Below, piece after piece: positions 1 to 11,620 of a stretch of 64,000 bases of DNA (position 1 is the stretch's first letter; the number at the start of each line of letters is the position of its first letter). The position numbers and the translations under genes were made by a program. This DNA comes from Cinnamomum chago. Its lineage: Eukaryota > Streptophyta > Magnoliopsida > Laurales > Lauraceae. The notes beneath the pieces are model-generated. The model did not search any database. It saw only the letters and a program-made list of their open reading frames with translations, and was not told the DNA's origin. The stretch lies in assembly GCA_038049695.1 (NCBI GenBank), contig CP142458.1, positions 45,599,001 to 45,663,000 on the forward strand, written 5' to 3'.

Positions 1-976
1 ATACCCATGCTTTGAATTATGGATAAATGAACATTAGTTTTGTCAGATTTCTTTGGTTACACCTGTTTTAAATGAACACCCGGTTTGTTAAATATCAGTA
101 TTTTCACATATGTTTCAAATGGACATTGGTTTTGCCAGACTGCTATGAATACCTGGTTTGTTGTATACTTATGTTTTTACCTAAGTCTCAAATGAACGTT
201 TGTTTTGTCAAACCACTATATTTATACAAGTTTTAGACGAATACCCGATTGTCAAATATCTATGATTATAGATGATGGAAATGAACACATGTTTTATTAG
301 ATCTTCATGTTTTACCCATGCTGGAAATGAATACATGTTTTGCCCGAATTCACGATTTTCACTCGTTTAATTATATGCAGCATTTGATCGAATAGCATGA
401 TTTATCATATGTTTATTCTTCAGTATATTTGTTATCTTTTCATCCACCTGCCAGACCGTCGCGTCTGACCCACTACTTTTGGTACTCAGGTTCAGATTTC
501 TTCGTCCCGAGATGAGTGCTTTTGTTGGCTGTGGAGCCATGTTTTGCAGGTTGTTTTGTCGGCTATGTCATGTAGACATTGAGCTTGACATCGGAGCTAC
601 GTCATATTTGGGGTAGTGTTTATAGCTTATTGTTGTATGGCTTTTATTAGCCTTGTTCTTGGGATTCTTAATTAATGTACATTGATAATTGTAACTTGAA
701 CATATTTGGGAATGTAATATCCTGTTATTATCAGCTCTGTAATTTATTGTGATGGTTTACTCCAGTCTGATATGATTCTCGATATGATAACTATAAGCTA
801 AAGGTTGAGTGCGACGCGGAATCCGATGGCCACGGACTTCGGGTCGCAACACCACAAAAGCTTCCGCAAAATATTCAGAATGTGTTGTCTTCACACACGC
901 GGATCCTGGGAGAAGTAAAATATATTTATGCTAAATCCCATTCCCGCCCCCGAGGTTCCGATTCGGGGGCGTGACA
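1..976 (+). mobile_element. LTR-A: 3' part of a Tekay-type LTR
   Basis: This is the terminal 976 bp of a plus-orientation LTR whose start lies left of the window. It ends in GGGGGCGTGACA and is the reverse complement, with scattered differences, of the first ~1.1 kb of LTR-C (23008 onward). No primer site follows, so it is a 3' LTR or a solo LTR. The next bases, ATTAA at 977-981, are the expected right copy of the target duplication. The uninterrupted target survives in the sister LTR of TK1 at 50290-50294. No coding capacity is seen. Confidence 0.85.
20..335 (+). repeat. Degenerate ~45-bp tandem repeat inside LTR-A
   Basis: The phrase AAATGAACA or a close variant recurs near 24, 70, 116, 189, 279 and 324, at spacings near 45 or 90 bp, alternating with GGTTTGT-type phrases. 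The same degenerate array is present in reverse complement in LTR-C around 23630-24200, so it belongs to this LTR family. Confidence 0.5.
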
Positions 977-1563
977 ATTAACCCATCTGAGTGTAAATCA
1001 AGTGTAAATCATCTCCATGTAACTCCATTAAACTACCACATCAAACTCATTCAATCATCTATTAAAAACTATAAATCACAATGAATCATATGACAAGAAA
1101 AAGGAAGAAATAGATCTTTAGAATTCAAATGGTTCCAAATCAGTTTCCAATCCTTAAGCTGAAGCAGAAAACATGAAATTTCACACACTTAAGCACACAA
1201 CCTGAAATGAAATCAACCTCACCTATAATGAAATCAGTACTAACATCCATCCAACTTCACAACCAATACCCACTTCAGAATTTCAAAGTTTCAAGCCAAA
1301 AGATTTCAAGGAGAGTTAAATTTTTCCATCATGCATACACAAATCTAATTATTCACTTGCCTCTAGTCCAATGGAAAGGGTCTCAAACACAGTCCAAGAA
1401 CTCCCACACAACTCAGCTGCAGTCCTACACCAACCCATAGAAGAACCCATTCAAAAACTCAATATTTTGAAAAGAGAAGGAGCTCTCAAAGACCCTCCTT
1501 GCATGCAAGAAGAAGAGCTTCCAAAGGGTATGAAAAAACCATATCTAAAAGGAGAAACAAAAC
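977..1563 (-). mobile_element. TK1 3' LTR, fragment a
   Basis: This fragment of the TK1 3' LTR lies between the LTR-A and LTR-B insertions. It matches 50290-50878 of the TK1 5' LTR almost base for base. The last five bases, AAAAC (1559-1563), are the left copy of the LTR-B target duplication. Short ORFs here differ between the two LTR copies and are not considered genes. Confidence 0.9.
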
Positions 1564-2910
1564 TGTTGCGACCCCGGAACGGAACCCCGGGCCCGCGACG
1601 GTTGTTGTTTTTGTTGTGTACATTGGAGATATACTTTCCCACAGGTTCCCGCGGTGAGGATTCCCAAAGACACGCGAAATCTGGCTCACACGATCAAGTT
1701 TGCTGAAGCGTGTAGCAAAACACATCGAGATAAGCACCAATAAATACTTAGGTGCTATGACAAAATAATAACATGACATAGTATCAAAGGAAGAAGTTAA
1801 AATGGCATTCCCATCATAGTTCAAGTTATAAGACTAGCACGAAAGTAAGTTAAGTTTTTGTTACAACCCATAAGAGGCCAACAAAGGCCAATTCACTTCT
1901 CAATTAATCAAAGGAAACCCCAAAACCAAATGATGATGAGACTCAAGAACCCGTCCTCTCTCACAGGGGTTGGCTCACAAGCCTCCTCCTGACGCTCCTC
2001 CTCAAAGGCAACGTCTCCTGCACCTGGGCACCAACAAACAAGGGTCAAACACAACGGTTTGGCAGGTAACCAATTTAGGCATGAGTACAAAATAGAAAAG
2101 GTTTAAGAAATCATATAAAGACCTTTTATTGAACTATAAGCATTTACAAGACTAGGGTGCATTTAAAAATATGAGCAAAGGTAACATGCATACTTATAAT
2201 ATCATGAATAGTTATGTTCCACAAAGAGCCCATCCTTTCTCTATCATTTATATAATGAAAAGAGCAAGCACGCACGACAAGCACGATATACATAATATAA
2301 TCACGACACAATTTCCCACAAAGACGGGAATTCCGGCCGCGGAACCGGACACACACGATGTGTAATAAATACACAACCAGTCTGCAGACAGTCCTCATGT
2401 TTAAGGACCCCCAGGCAGTGGATCAAGCTGAAAGGGCAGTCCAAGCTCAGTGGTGTTCACTTAATTCATGAATGTACAAAACACGCGAAACACGGTCGAA
2501 ACACGTCGAGATAAAAAAGGGGGAAATCACTTATCAAAACACGACGAACACGACTAACAAAAAGGCATAATAAATATGCATAACACGCTTAGGAAGTGAT
2601 CCCCTTTTTCTTAAACGATTCTTCAAAACAAGCTTATACTTGAAATTCAAAACTAGTACACGATGGTACCTATCGTACCAAAACGGAATTCAAACACGAA
2701 ATCGGACAAGCATGTGTTAAGGCTACTAATTGACCTTTGTGTAATTGGGACCCCAAATGTCGGAATATACAAGAATTGGTGTCCCCGAAGTTGGATTGCA
2801 TTTCGAAGTTCCATTTACACAATGTCAAGTCAAAACCCTTAATGTAGTCTAGTTTTTCAACCTTCGAGAGAATACAGAAATGAAGTAATTCTTCTTCCTG
2901 AATCTGGCAG

Positions 2911-3122
2911 GTTCGCTCGAGTGGACCTTGTAAGGCAATGACACTTCGCTCGAGCGAGACAGTTCGCTCGAGCGGATAATAAGTGCGCTCGAACGGACAG
3001 CTCTCTGTCTTGCTCCAGATTATACAGAGGGCAGTTCGCTTGAGCGGACAATAGGGTCGCTCGAGCGGATAGCTCTCTGTCTGCACTCGGACCAAACAGA
3101 GGCTTGGTCGCTCGAGCGGACA
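2911..3122. repeat. Cluster of GCTCGAGC-type palindromes in LTR-B
   Basis: About seven copies of CGCTCGAGCG or one-base variants lie at roughly 2913, 2947, 2964, 2985, 3036, 3057 and 3109. They sit in the presumed transcribed leader, about 0.7-0.9 kb downstream of the TATA-position element once the nested array is removed. Confidence 0.75.
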
Positions 3123-3757
3123 AGCTGCTGCCTGTGCTCGCTGAGTGCATAAAATGCCTTTCTCTTGCACATCTTCCACTACATTTTTCTCCTCCTTCTC
3201 ATCCATCAATCACACACAATCCCTTGAGCCTTCATGCTCACCAAGGGTTCATTTCCACCATTTCACACATTCAAATCGAATAAAAACATAATCAGGAAGC
3301 TTGCAAACAAATTTATATGCACAATACTTAAAACACAATGGAATCAAAATACACATGCACATTGAACCTATAAAGATTACTTGCCTTGCCCAATGCTAAC
3401 AATCCTCTCAAGCACTTCACTCAAGCTATTCCAACACTACAAGAAAACCCAAGAGAAAACCACTCAAAACTCAATCAAAATGGAAACAAAGAACCCATTT
3501 TCATAAAAAGGGTTTTCAAATGAAAACCAAGATCTTTAAGAAACCAAAATGACTCAATGAAGAATATGGGTTGAAGCTCTTACCTAGAAATGCCCAAACA
3601 AAAGGAATGAAGACAAATGGAGAGCTTTCCCAACTTTAGCTTTCAAGAAGAAGATATCAATAGGAAGCTTGAGATGAGAGGAAGAAGATGATGGTCTTGG
3701 AATCTTCTTTGGAGTCTAGCTAGATCATGCAAGGTGAGGAAGATGGGAAGGAAAGAG

Positions 3758-3762
3758 GGGTT
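3758..3762. repeat. Left target duplication GGGTT of the array
   Basis: GGGTT directly precedes LTR 1. The same five bases follow LTR 3 at 17596-17600. Confidence 0.9.
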
Positions 3763-4024
3763 TGAAAGTCCACGAGGATCCTAACCCTAGAGGGGGGGGG
3801 GTGAATAGGGTGAGCTACAATTGTGACCAATTTAGACCAATTTTAAATTCTTAAACTAAACTAGTCAAATGTGATGATTAACCATACAAAATGCGGAAGC
3901 TAATAAAACAATCACCACAATAGCAAGCACCACAACACCAATGTTTATAGTGGTTCGGCCTCAATGCCTACGTCCACTACCGGCTTGTGAATCCAACACC
4001 CCACCGGATTTCCACTATTTATGC

Positions 4025-4195
4025 TTTTTCAAAGGCTAAGCAATAACCTATAAAATGTTGTTTTTCTAAGGCTCAACAACAACCTTTACAAGATGCTTTT
4101 CAAGGCTAAGCAATAACCTATCAATGTGCTTTTAGAGGCTAAGCAATAACCTTTACAAAAATGCTTTTCTTAGGCTAAGCAATAACCTTACACAA
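4025..4195 (-). repeat. ~32-bp minisatellite in Sirevirus-like LTR
   Basis: On the element strand GGTTATTGCTTAGCC or a variant recurs five times, separated by short A/T-rich spacers. The same block is at 10004-10174 and 15982-16150. The diverged LTR at the right end of the window has about three copies (63683-63770). The block lies downstream of the LTR TATA box, so it would be transcribed. Confidence 0.75.
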
Positions 4196-4988
4196 TTCAA
4201 GATTTCTCAAAGAAAGTGTTTACTCAACACTCTAAGAGATTACAATTTTAGCTCAATGAAATTGCCTCTTAGATAGGCGGATATGAAAGTTTAATACAAA
4301 CTCACACAAACACTCTATGTATGCAAAAGTGTATGATTATGATGTGTGTGTGTGTGATGACTCCAATCAAGTTTAAAAAGAAGGCTCACTCAATATATTG
4401 CTTAAAGCAATTCAAAGTTTAAAGCTCATAAAAGATTTGAATGAAGTCTAATGCAAATCACATGTATGTATAATAACTTGTTTATGATATGAAAATCAAG
4501 AATCACAAGTTGTAAGAAAAAGACTAACTTAGAACATGTGATGCATGTGCAATGTTGTTTTCAAAAACAAATAGATTTTACTAATGTTTAAATGAATGAA
4601 AACAACAAGCAAGTTTCAACCAAGACAAAGAATCATGCATTAAAGGAAATCAAAGACTTTGGCTAAGCATGATTAAGTAAGTTTTAAAAACAACTTGGAT
4701 TGAAACCTAATGTGAAGAATCCAATCTTAATTAGACCAAAGATTAGAAGAAGAAAGGATTCTACACATCATAGTTATCATGTACAAAACCATTTACCAAT
4801 AGCTTAAGCAAAACATGAAAACTATGATTAACAAAAGGTAGAGCTTACTTGGTTGTTTAACTCATTGATCCAAGCTTTAGCTCTCCTAATGACCTTCTAG
4901 CCTTTCCAACTTTATCCCCTTTCAATGGCTCCAAAATGCTCTCAAAGGTTCATAGTTCAAGCCTTGAAAAAGGTTGGAAATGAATGGA

Positions 4989-5140
4989 CTTTATAGCCAA
5001 AAAGTTGCCAACGGCTAGTTCTCGGTCAACCGGCAAAGAGGTCTCGGTCGACCGAGAAGGCACAACGGTCAGATTTCTGACCGTTGGGGCTTCAGTTCAA
5101 AAAACAGTCCATTTGCCCTGCAGTGGTCTCGGTCGACCGG
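4989..5140 (-). promoter_or_regulatory. LTR 1 core promoter: TATA box and upstream palindromes
   Basis: The minus strand reads GGCTATAAAG at 4998-4989. Immediately upstream (higher coordinates) are TCTCGGTCGACCGAGA, a perfect 16-bp palindrome (5042-5057), two further GGTCGACC-type sites (5021-5033, mutated, and 5127-5140), and an inverted repeat CAACGGTCAGA/TCTGACCGTTG (5064-5085). Palindromes upstream of TATA are described for Sirevirus LTRs. Confidence 0.75.
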
Positions 5141-5641
5141 CGACACTGCCGGGACACCCCCAAAAATTCCAACTTTTGCATTTTGAAGATTTTCTTTGTG
5201 GAATTTTGTGGGTCACTAAACCAAGCTTAAAAACATGTTTTAAAACATTTAAAAACATGAAACACACAAAGCCTAAAATGATTCAAAGGTTTAAAACCAA
5301 AGGCTAGCTTGATTTGATAAAAACTCTTTTCAAGTGAACAAGCATACAAAAATGATTCTTTTTGTAATGAATGTATGCAAAGCTCAAACCTAAATACCTA
5401 ACATGATTTTCCAAATATAATGCACAAGGAATTAGGTTTTCAAAAGAGTTTTGGGTTCTAAAACTAATGCATCCAAGTTTAGAACCAAACCATGCATAAA
5501 ACACAAACTTTTCCAAATCTAAAAACCAATGCATGTATAAAGCTAGATTTCAAGATATTTTAAATCAATGCATGTGTGTGAATTCAAATGATGCCAATAT
5601 GCAAATGCATCCATCAAATTGCAAATACAAAATACCTAACA

Positions 5642-6260
5642 ATCTCCCCCTTTGCAATTTGATGGCAACTTACTCATCATTGGGATTTCACACCAAGTCT
5701 TCAGCTCCCCCTAAGCTGGACAAGTCTTGAAATCTTCTTGGATGCTCCTTCTCTTAGCTTGGGCTCTTGGGCTCTATTCTTCAATCTTCTTGATGCTTGG
5801 TGCTTGATCATTCTTCAAGCTTTCTTATCATCTTCCTCTCTATGGCCAAAGGTTGGTGGTTTAACTTCTTTAGCTCCAAGCTTTCTTACTTCTATTTGCT
5901 CTCCCCCTTTGACCATGCCTCTCTCTTCCTCTTGAGAACTTGAAGGCTTTCTTCCCCTTTGATGGATAGGAGATCTTCGAGTACTTGAACTCTCGAACTC
6001 TCTCCCCCTTTGAAGAGTAGGAGATCTTTGAGTCACACTTGAACTCTCTCTCCCCCTTTGACATTAAATTGCAAAGGTACCTACACACATGAGACAAGAA
6101 GAATACCTTTAGTAGCACCTGTTAACAAATGTAATCGAAAATGAAATACATAACAGGCTATCATGTATGTAAGTTAACTCTAAGGGCTCATTAGCATTCC
6201 AAGGGTGAATTTGATCAAAACTAATTCTTCCTATGAAGGTTTACACTCCCCCTCAATCCA
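5642..6260 (-). other. Multiple polypurine tracts, internal region 1
   Basis: The true polypurine tract AAAGGGGGAGAT (minus strand) abuts LTR 1. Variants of AAAGGGGGAG recur near 5705, 5898, 5953, 6001, 6048 and 6246. Repeated polypurine tracts upstream of the 3' LTR are a described Sirevirus signature. Short ORFs here contain these tracts and are probably not genes. Confidence 0.7.
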
Positions 6261-8056
6261 TTCTCTTCTTTTGTCAAGCTTTTGACAAGATATAACTATT
6301 AGATTCAAGAAGTAGATGGTTAACCAAGTGAGGGTTAACTTCAAGCAAAAGGATTAGATTCATTTAACTATTAAGCACAATATGATCAAATTACCAAAAG
6401 AGAGCTAGGTCTAATGGGAGAAGCAATCATGGATATCAATTGAAACAAACATATCAATTGAGATTAAAGGATATGACTATTAACATAATCACTCTAAAAT
6501 GGATTTAAAAGTATAACTATTATGAGAAATCCAAATTAGAGCTATCCATGATGTGGGGTTTACTCAAACATAGCATCAATCAATATTACTAATGAAAATC
6601 ATATGCTATGTAAGATTTTGAAAATCATTTCATTCAATCAATAAATATGACTTATTAAAGTGCATGAATGAGTGAAATGAAATTCAATCATGAAGCCAAC
6701 CTCAACTAATAACCAACCATTATTATGAACACATAAACATGGTGGTCATGAGATATAACTATAAGAACAAAAGAGGTGGCAATCATGAGCATTATGATGC
6801 TAATGGTGTGTGACATGGAACAAATATATTACTATCAAGTTTAGTCCAATGCACACAAGGTCTATCACATACACAAGATAAGATATCAATTGGATATGAA
6901 ATCAATGGAAAGTTATACCAAATGAAACCAATTGAATATGATAACATGAGTAAAAGCAAGGATGTGATAAACTACCATCAAGCATCATAAATGCATATTC
7001 ATCACTTTTAATGATATTCCTAAAGAGCATAGTGATGAACAAGGCAAATTGCAATGCAAAAGGATAAAGCTTTGTAATGCATGCAATTTCCAAAGTGTCT
7101 AGATCATATGAATTCAACACTAAGAAATCCATCAAACAAGAGATATAACTATGAAATACAAGTAATGGATTTCAAAAAGGTTCATATGATCAAGAACACT
7201 AATATGAGGTTGAAACATGTATAAGGATGATATCAAGAGAATACACATGAATCAACATCATAACCATCCACAAAGAAATGACTATTAGGCATAGAGGATG
7301 GATTTGGGTTCTAGTATGGTTTTTACAAATACTACCAATATCACAACCATACATGGAACCAATTGTCATTTGCATATAAAAAGAATAACTAAATAAGCAA
7401 AGATGCAAACAACATACATTTCCATTTCTAAAGATAATACAACCAAAAGAAAAGGAAATGTGAATCATGGAACATGCTTTGATGAATCTAACTAATGAAG
7501 TTATAGAGCATTTCCAATCATCCAATCTTCAAATCATTTTGAAAAACAAAATTCAACAATGAGCATAAAAGAGAATGATTTTGAAGATCAATTTTCAACA
7601 TTGTATTTTAAAAGATATAACTTAATTGAAACACATACAAGTTGAATTTTCAAAACAATGATTTTCCATATACAAGTATAACTTAGAAGTCCATGGAAAA
7701 ACTTGAATTGAGTCAAATCATTTGTTCAAATAGTCTTACAAATGATTCAACAACAATTGATCATGAATAAATCTAGCTATGAAAGCTTTTAACATCACAA
7801 TCAATTAATCATGTAAAGAAATGCAATGCAAGGCATATGAGTGCAAAAAGCAAATCAAACATGATGAGATTATAATCAAAAGATTTTGAAAACCATGATA
7901 TGTAACTAGAATGGTGCATGAAGACAAAATCAATTGATCATAAAGAAGCAATGCATTTTATGAAATGTAACTAAGAAAGAACCAAAATGCAAATGCAACA
8001 TGACCAGCAAAAGGATTTAACTATTAAGGAATAGGTTGGTCAAGGTGGTCAAGACC
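6261..8056 (-). other. Non-coding internal region 1 with a dispersed motif
   Basis: This 1.8 kb AT-rich stretch lies between the Gag ORF and the polypurine tracts, where an autonomous copia element would carry pol. No pol remnant is recognisable in any frame. About 13 copies of a motif, plus-strand consensus AAAGATATAACTATTA, are scattered irregularly (near 6289, 6364, 6470, 6511, 6752, 7141, 7276, 7384, 7612, 7671, 7899, 7960 and 8012). Confidence 0.6.
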
Positions 8057-9640
8057 CTAAGGTTTGTCTAAGTATTTAGCTTTAGGAATCCACCTAAGGT
8101 CTTGGGAGGGTTGAACTTTGAGGTCTATTTTGGGGTTCTCACCAACTATAGGAGATTTAACTTGATAAATTTTCAATTTGAACTTATCACCATGATATTT
8201 ATATTTTACTAAATTTGGCTTAGAATGGTGATTAGTCTTTTGATGTTGGTGAGTTTGTTTCTTTGGGGATTGTTTCACTTTTCTTTTCTTCTTATTTTCT
8301 CCCTTTCTTTGACTTTTGAAATTTAGATTTAACTTAGTAAATTTCTTCAAAAGTTCTTTCATGTTTTGACTTAAGGGAGGTAGGTTGAGAAGCTTTTTGT
8401 TAATAGATTCTTTTAAACTTGGTTTGACTTGTTTAACCTTTTTAGAATCTATTTTTGGAGACTCCTTGTTAATTGGTTTAACTTGTTTAAGCTTTATGGA
8501 GTCTTCCTTTGTTTTTAGTGTCTTACCCTTCAAGTTTGATTTTACTTTCTTGAGTTCAAAGATGGGTTTAGACACATAGCTTCTTTTCCTTAGTTTGCAC
8601 TCAAATGTAAAATGCCCTTCAATGCCACAATAATTACATTTTGATTTGGGCAAGGGAGGAAGAGTGCTAGAGAAAGAGGACTCACCTTTCACAAAAGTGT
8701 TGGTGAATTTAGGGTCATAAGACATATTCCTATTGAATCCAATACCCGTCCTATCTCCATGAGGTTTACCCATTTTAAATAATTTTTCAAGTCTATCTTC
8801 ACTTTGGGTAACCTTGCACTCATACTTTTGTTTATAGTTTTCAAGTTGAGTGACTTTGGTTATAAGGATTGAATTTTCATGTTTGACTTTTGAAAGTTCA
8901 TTTTCAATTTCCTTATAATTGTTTAGCTCTTCATAGGCAAGTTTTAACTTAGAATTAAGCTCATTAACAACATTAGATCCAAGTTCTAAAGTTTTTGAAT
9001 TACTTTGTGCATTAGACAAATTTTCATTTGAAATTGTCAACTTGGATTTTAAATAGTTAATGTTTTCATCTTGTCTTTTAATTGTATCTCTTAGGTTACA
9101 ATTTTCCTTTTTAAGCTCATCACAATTTATCTTAATCTCATTTATTTCATCTTGAGCATTAGATAAATTTTCCTTAGAGATAGTCAAATTAGATTCAAGA
9201 TTGTTAAAGTCTTTATCTTGCCTTTGTAATTGATCTCTTAGTTTTAGATTTTCCTTATTGACATTTTCATAACCCATCTTTAATTCTTTTAGTTCATCTT
9301 GAATGTTGGATAGGTTATTTAAAGAGATCATGAACTTAGACTCTACACAATTTATTACTTCTTCTTTCTCTCTAAGTTCATCTTTTGAAGAAGCTAATTC
9401 TTTGCTTAGATTTTTAGATTCTTCTCTTAAACTTTTGTTTTTCTTCTCAAGCTTTAAGGATACTTCATATAATTCTTCAAAGGCTTGTTGAAGATCTTCT
9501 TCATTATATTCTTCTTCTTCATTTAATTTACATTGAGATTCTTTTAATTGAATGTTTGAATCTCTAATAGATGGAAGAATGGTAAGTCTAGGAGAATCTA
9601 CAAAATCTAGCATAGTGGAGTCCATACTAATGATTTTCAA
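8057..9640 (-). CDS. Gag-like coiled-coil protein with CCHC knuckle, element 1
   Basis: A 527-residue open frame starts about 86 bp downstream of the primer site. Residues ~45-285 are strongly heptad-like (Leu/Ile/Asn/Lys/Glu-rich). They contain three copies of a ~49-residue unit beginning near 99, 148 and 197, with conserved NLSNAQ. A retroviral-type zinc knuckle C335-X2-C-X4-H-X4-C348 follows, then a Lys-rich basic tail. The C-terminus (WIPKA near 517) resembles the segment just before protease in Sirevirus polyproteins. The N-terminal Gag domain usual in copia elements is absent and no pol follows. It could package element RNA in particles supplied by an autonomous relative (inference). 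It differs from element 2 by one noticed residue (Tyr to Ser near 484). Confidence 0.85.
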   Translation of the reverse strand: MKIISMDSTMLDFVDSPRLTILPSIRDSNIQLKESQCKLNEEEEYNEEDLQQAFEELYEVSLKLEKKNKSLREESKNLSKELASSKDELREKEEVINCVESKFMISLNNLSNIQDELKELKMGYENVNKENLKLRDQLQRQDKDFNNLESNLTISKENLSNAQDEINEIKINCDELKKENCNLRDTIKRQDENINYLKSKLTISNENLSNAQSNSKTLELGSNVVNELNSKLKLAYEELNNYKEIENELSKVKHENSILITKVTQLENYKQKYECKVTQSEDRLEKLFKMGKPHGDRTGIGFNRNMSYDPKFTNTFVKGESSFSSTLPPLPKSKCNYCGIEGHFTFECKLRKRSYVSKPIFELKKVKSNLKGKTLKTKEDSIKLKQVKPINKESPKIDSKKVKQVKPSLKESINKKLLNLPPLSQNMKELLKKFTKLNLNFKSQRKGENKKKRKVKQSPKKQTHQHQKTNHHSKPNLVKYKYHGDKFKLKIYQVKSPIVGENPKIDLKVQPSQDLRWIPKAKYLDKP

Positions 9641-9725
9641 ATAAGCACAACTCTAGGGTTTTTACTCTAGGTTTTTACACCTAATCAAGAGTTCCAAACA
9701 CTTGATCCTAAGGGATAGAGCACTT

Positions 9726-9738
9726 GGCTCTGATACCA
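9726..9738 (-). other. Primer binding site, element 1
   Basis: The minus strand reads TGGTATCAGAGCC two bases after the end of LTR 2. It is complementary to the 3' end of plant initiator Met tRNA. Confidence 0.9.
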
Positions 9739-9740
9739 AT

Positions 9741-11620
9741 TGAAAGTCCACGAGGATCCTAACCCTAGAGGGGGGGGGGGTGAATAGGGTGAGCTACAAT
9801 TGTGACCAATTTAGACCAATTTTAAATTCTTAAACTAAACTAGTCAAATGTGATGATTAACCATACAAAATGCGGAAGCTAATAAAACAATCACCACAAT
9901 AGCAAGCACCACAACACCAATGTTTATAGTGGTTCGGCCTCAATGCCTACGTCCACTACCGGCTTGTGAATCCAACACCCCACCGGATTTCCACTATTTA
10001 TGCTTTTTCAAAGGCTAAGCAATAACCTATACAATGTTGTTTTTCTAAGGCTCAACAACAACCTTTACAAGATGCTTTTCAAGGCTAAGCAATAACCTAT
10101 CAATGTGCTTTTAGAGGCTAAGCAATAACCTTTACAAAAATGCTTTTCTTAGGCTAAGCAATAACCTTACACAATTCAAGATTTCTCAAAGAAAGTGTTT
10201 ACTCAACACTCTAAGAGATTACAATTTTAGCTCAATGAAATTGCCTCTTAGATAGGCGGATATGAAAGTTTAATACAAACTCACACAAACACTCTATGTA
10301 TGCAAAAGTGTATGATTATGATGTGTGTGTGTGTGATGACTCCAATCAAGTTTAAAAAGAAGGCTCACTCAATATATTGCTTAAAGCAATTCAAAGTTTA
10401 AAGCTCATAAAAGATTTGAATGAAGTCTAATGCAAATCACATGTATGTATAATAACTTGTTTATGATATGAAAATCAAGAATCACAAGTTGTAAGAAAAA
10501 GACTAACTTAGAACATGTGATGCATGTGCAATGTTGTTTTCAAAAACAAATAGATTTTACTAATGTTTAAATGAATGAAAACAACAAGCAAGTTTCAACC
10601 AAGACAAAGAATCATGCATTAAAGGAAATCAAAGACTCTGGCTAAGCATGATTAAGTAAGTTTTAAAAACAACTTGGATTGAAACCTAATGTGAAGAATC
10701 CAATCTTAATTAGACCAAAGATTAGAAGAAGAAAGGATTCTACACATCATAGTTATCATGTACAAAACCATTTACCAATAGCTTAAGCAAAACATGAAAA
10801 CTATGATTAACAAAAGGTAGAGCTTACTTGGTTGTTTAACTCATTGATCCAAGCTTTAGCTCTCCTAATGACCTTCTAGCCTTTCCAACTTTATCCCCTT
10901 TCAATGGCTCCAAAATGCTCTCAAAGGTTCATAGTTCAAGCCTTGAAAAAGGTTGGAAATGAATGGACTTTATAGCCAAAAAGTTGCCAACGGCTAGTTC
11001 TCGGTCGACCGGCAAAGAGGTCTCGGTCGACCGAGAAGGCACAACGGTCAGATTTCTGACCGTTGGGGCTTCAGTTCAAAAAACAGTCCATTTGCCCTGC
11101 AGTGGTCTCGGTCGACCGGCGACACTGCCGGGACACCCCCAAAAATTCCAACTTTTGCATTTTGAAGATTTTCTTTGTGGAATTTTGTGGGTCACTAAAC
11201 CAAGCTTAAAAACATGTTTTAAAACATTTAAAAACATGAAACACACAAAGCCTAAAATGATTCAAAGGTTTAAAACCAAAGGCTAGCTTGATTTGATAAA
11301 AACTCTTTTCAAGTGAACAAGCATACAAAAATGATTCTTTTTGTAATGAATGTATGCAAAGCTCAAACCTAAATACCTAACATGATTTTCCAAATATAAT
11401 GCACAAGGAATTAGGTTTTCAAAAGAGTTTTGGGTTCTAAAACTAATGCATCCAAGTTTAGAACCAAACCATGCATAAAACACAAACTTTTCCAAATCTA
11501 AAAACCAATGCATGTATAAAGCTAGATTTCAAGATATTTTAAATCAATGCATGTGTGTGAATTCAAATGATGCCAATATGCAAATGCATCCATCAAATTG
11601 CAAATACAAAATACCTAACA
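9741..11620 (-). repeat. Sirevirus-like LTR 2 (shared by both elements)
   Basis: This LTR is 1880 bp, identical to LTR 3 as far as I can read except for the G run (11 versus 8). It serves as 5' LTR of element 1 and 3' LTR of element 2. It holds the minisatellite, palindromes and TATA box described for LTR 1. Confidence 0.95.
10968..11119 (-). promoter_or_regulatory. LTR 2 core promoter
   Basis: TATA box GGCTATAAAG lies on the minus strand at 10977-10968, with the same palindromes upstream. Here the first GGTCGACC site is intact, unlike in LTR 1. It would drive element 1. Confidence 0.75.

Larger units (their letters stand above)
3763..5641 (-). repeat. Sirevirus-like LTR 1 (3' LTR of element 1)
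   Basis: This LTR is 1879 bp, beginning TGAAAGTCC and ending ACCTAACA on the plus strand. It differs from LTRs 2 and 3 at three substitutions I could find (near 4053, 4659 and 5028) and in a G run near its left end (10 here, 11 in LTR 2, 8 in LTR 3). The change at 5028 destroys one GGTCGACC palindrome by a CpG-to-CpA change. Short ORFs inside it are not genes. Confidence 0.95.

Noticed and set aside
1486-1824. 112-residue minus ORF and neighbours at 1207-1706
   Set aside because: Spans the LTR-B insertion junction and so cannot be an ancestral gene. No domain.
3781-3800. Telomere-like CCCTAA word beside the G run
   Set aside because: A single CCTAACCCTAG near the LTR end, not a repeat array. 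It is part of the LTR in all copies.
4984-5307. 107-residue ORF repeated at 10963 and 16938
   Set aside because: Present three times only because the LTR is. It crosses the TATA box and palindromes and has no recognisable domain.
9726-9738. tRNA gene candidates at TGGTATCAGAGC sites (also 15704, 48681, 59651)
   Set aside because: Only the primer-binding segment is present. No cloverleaf surrounds it.
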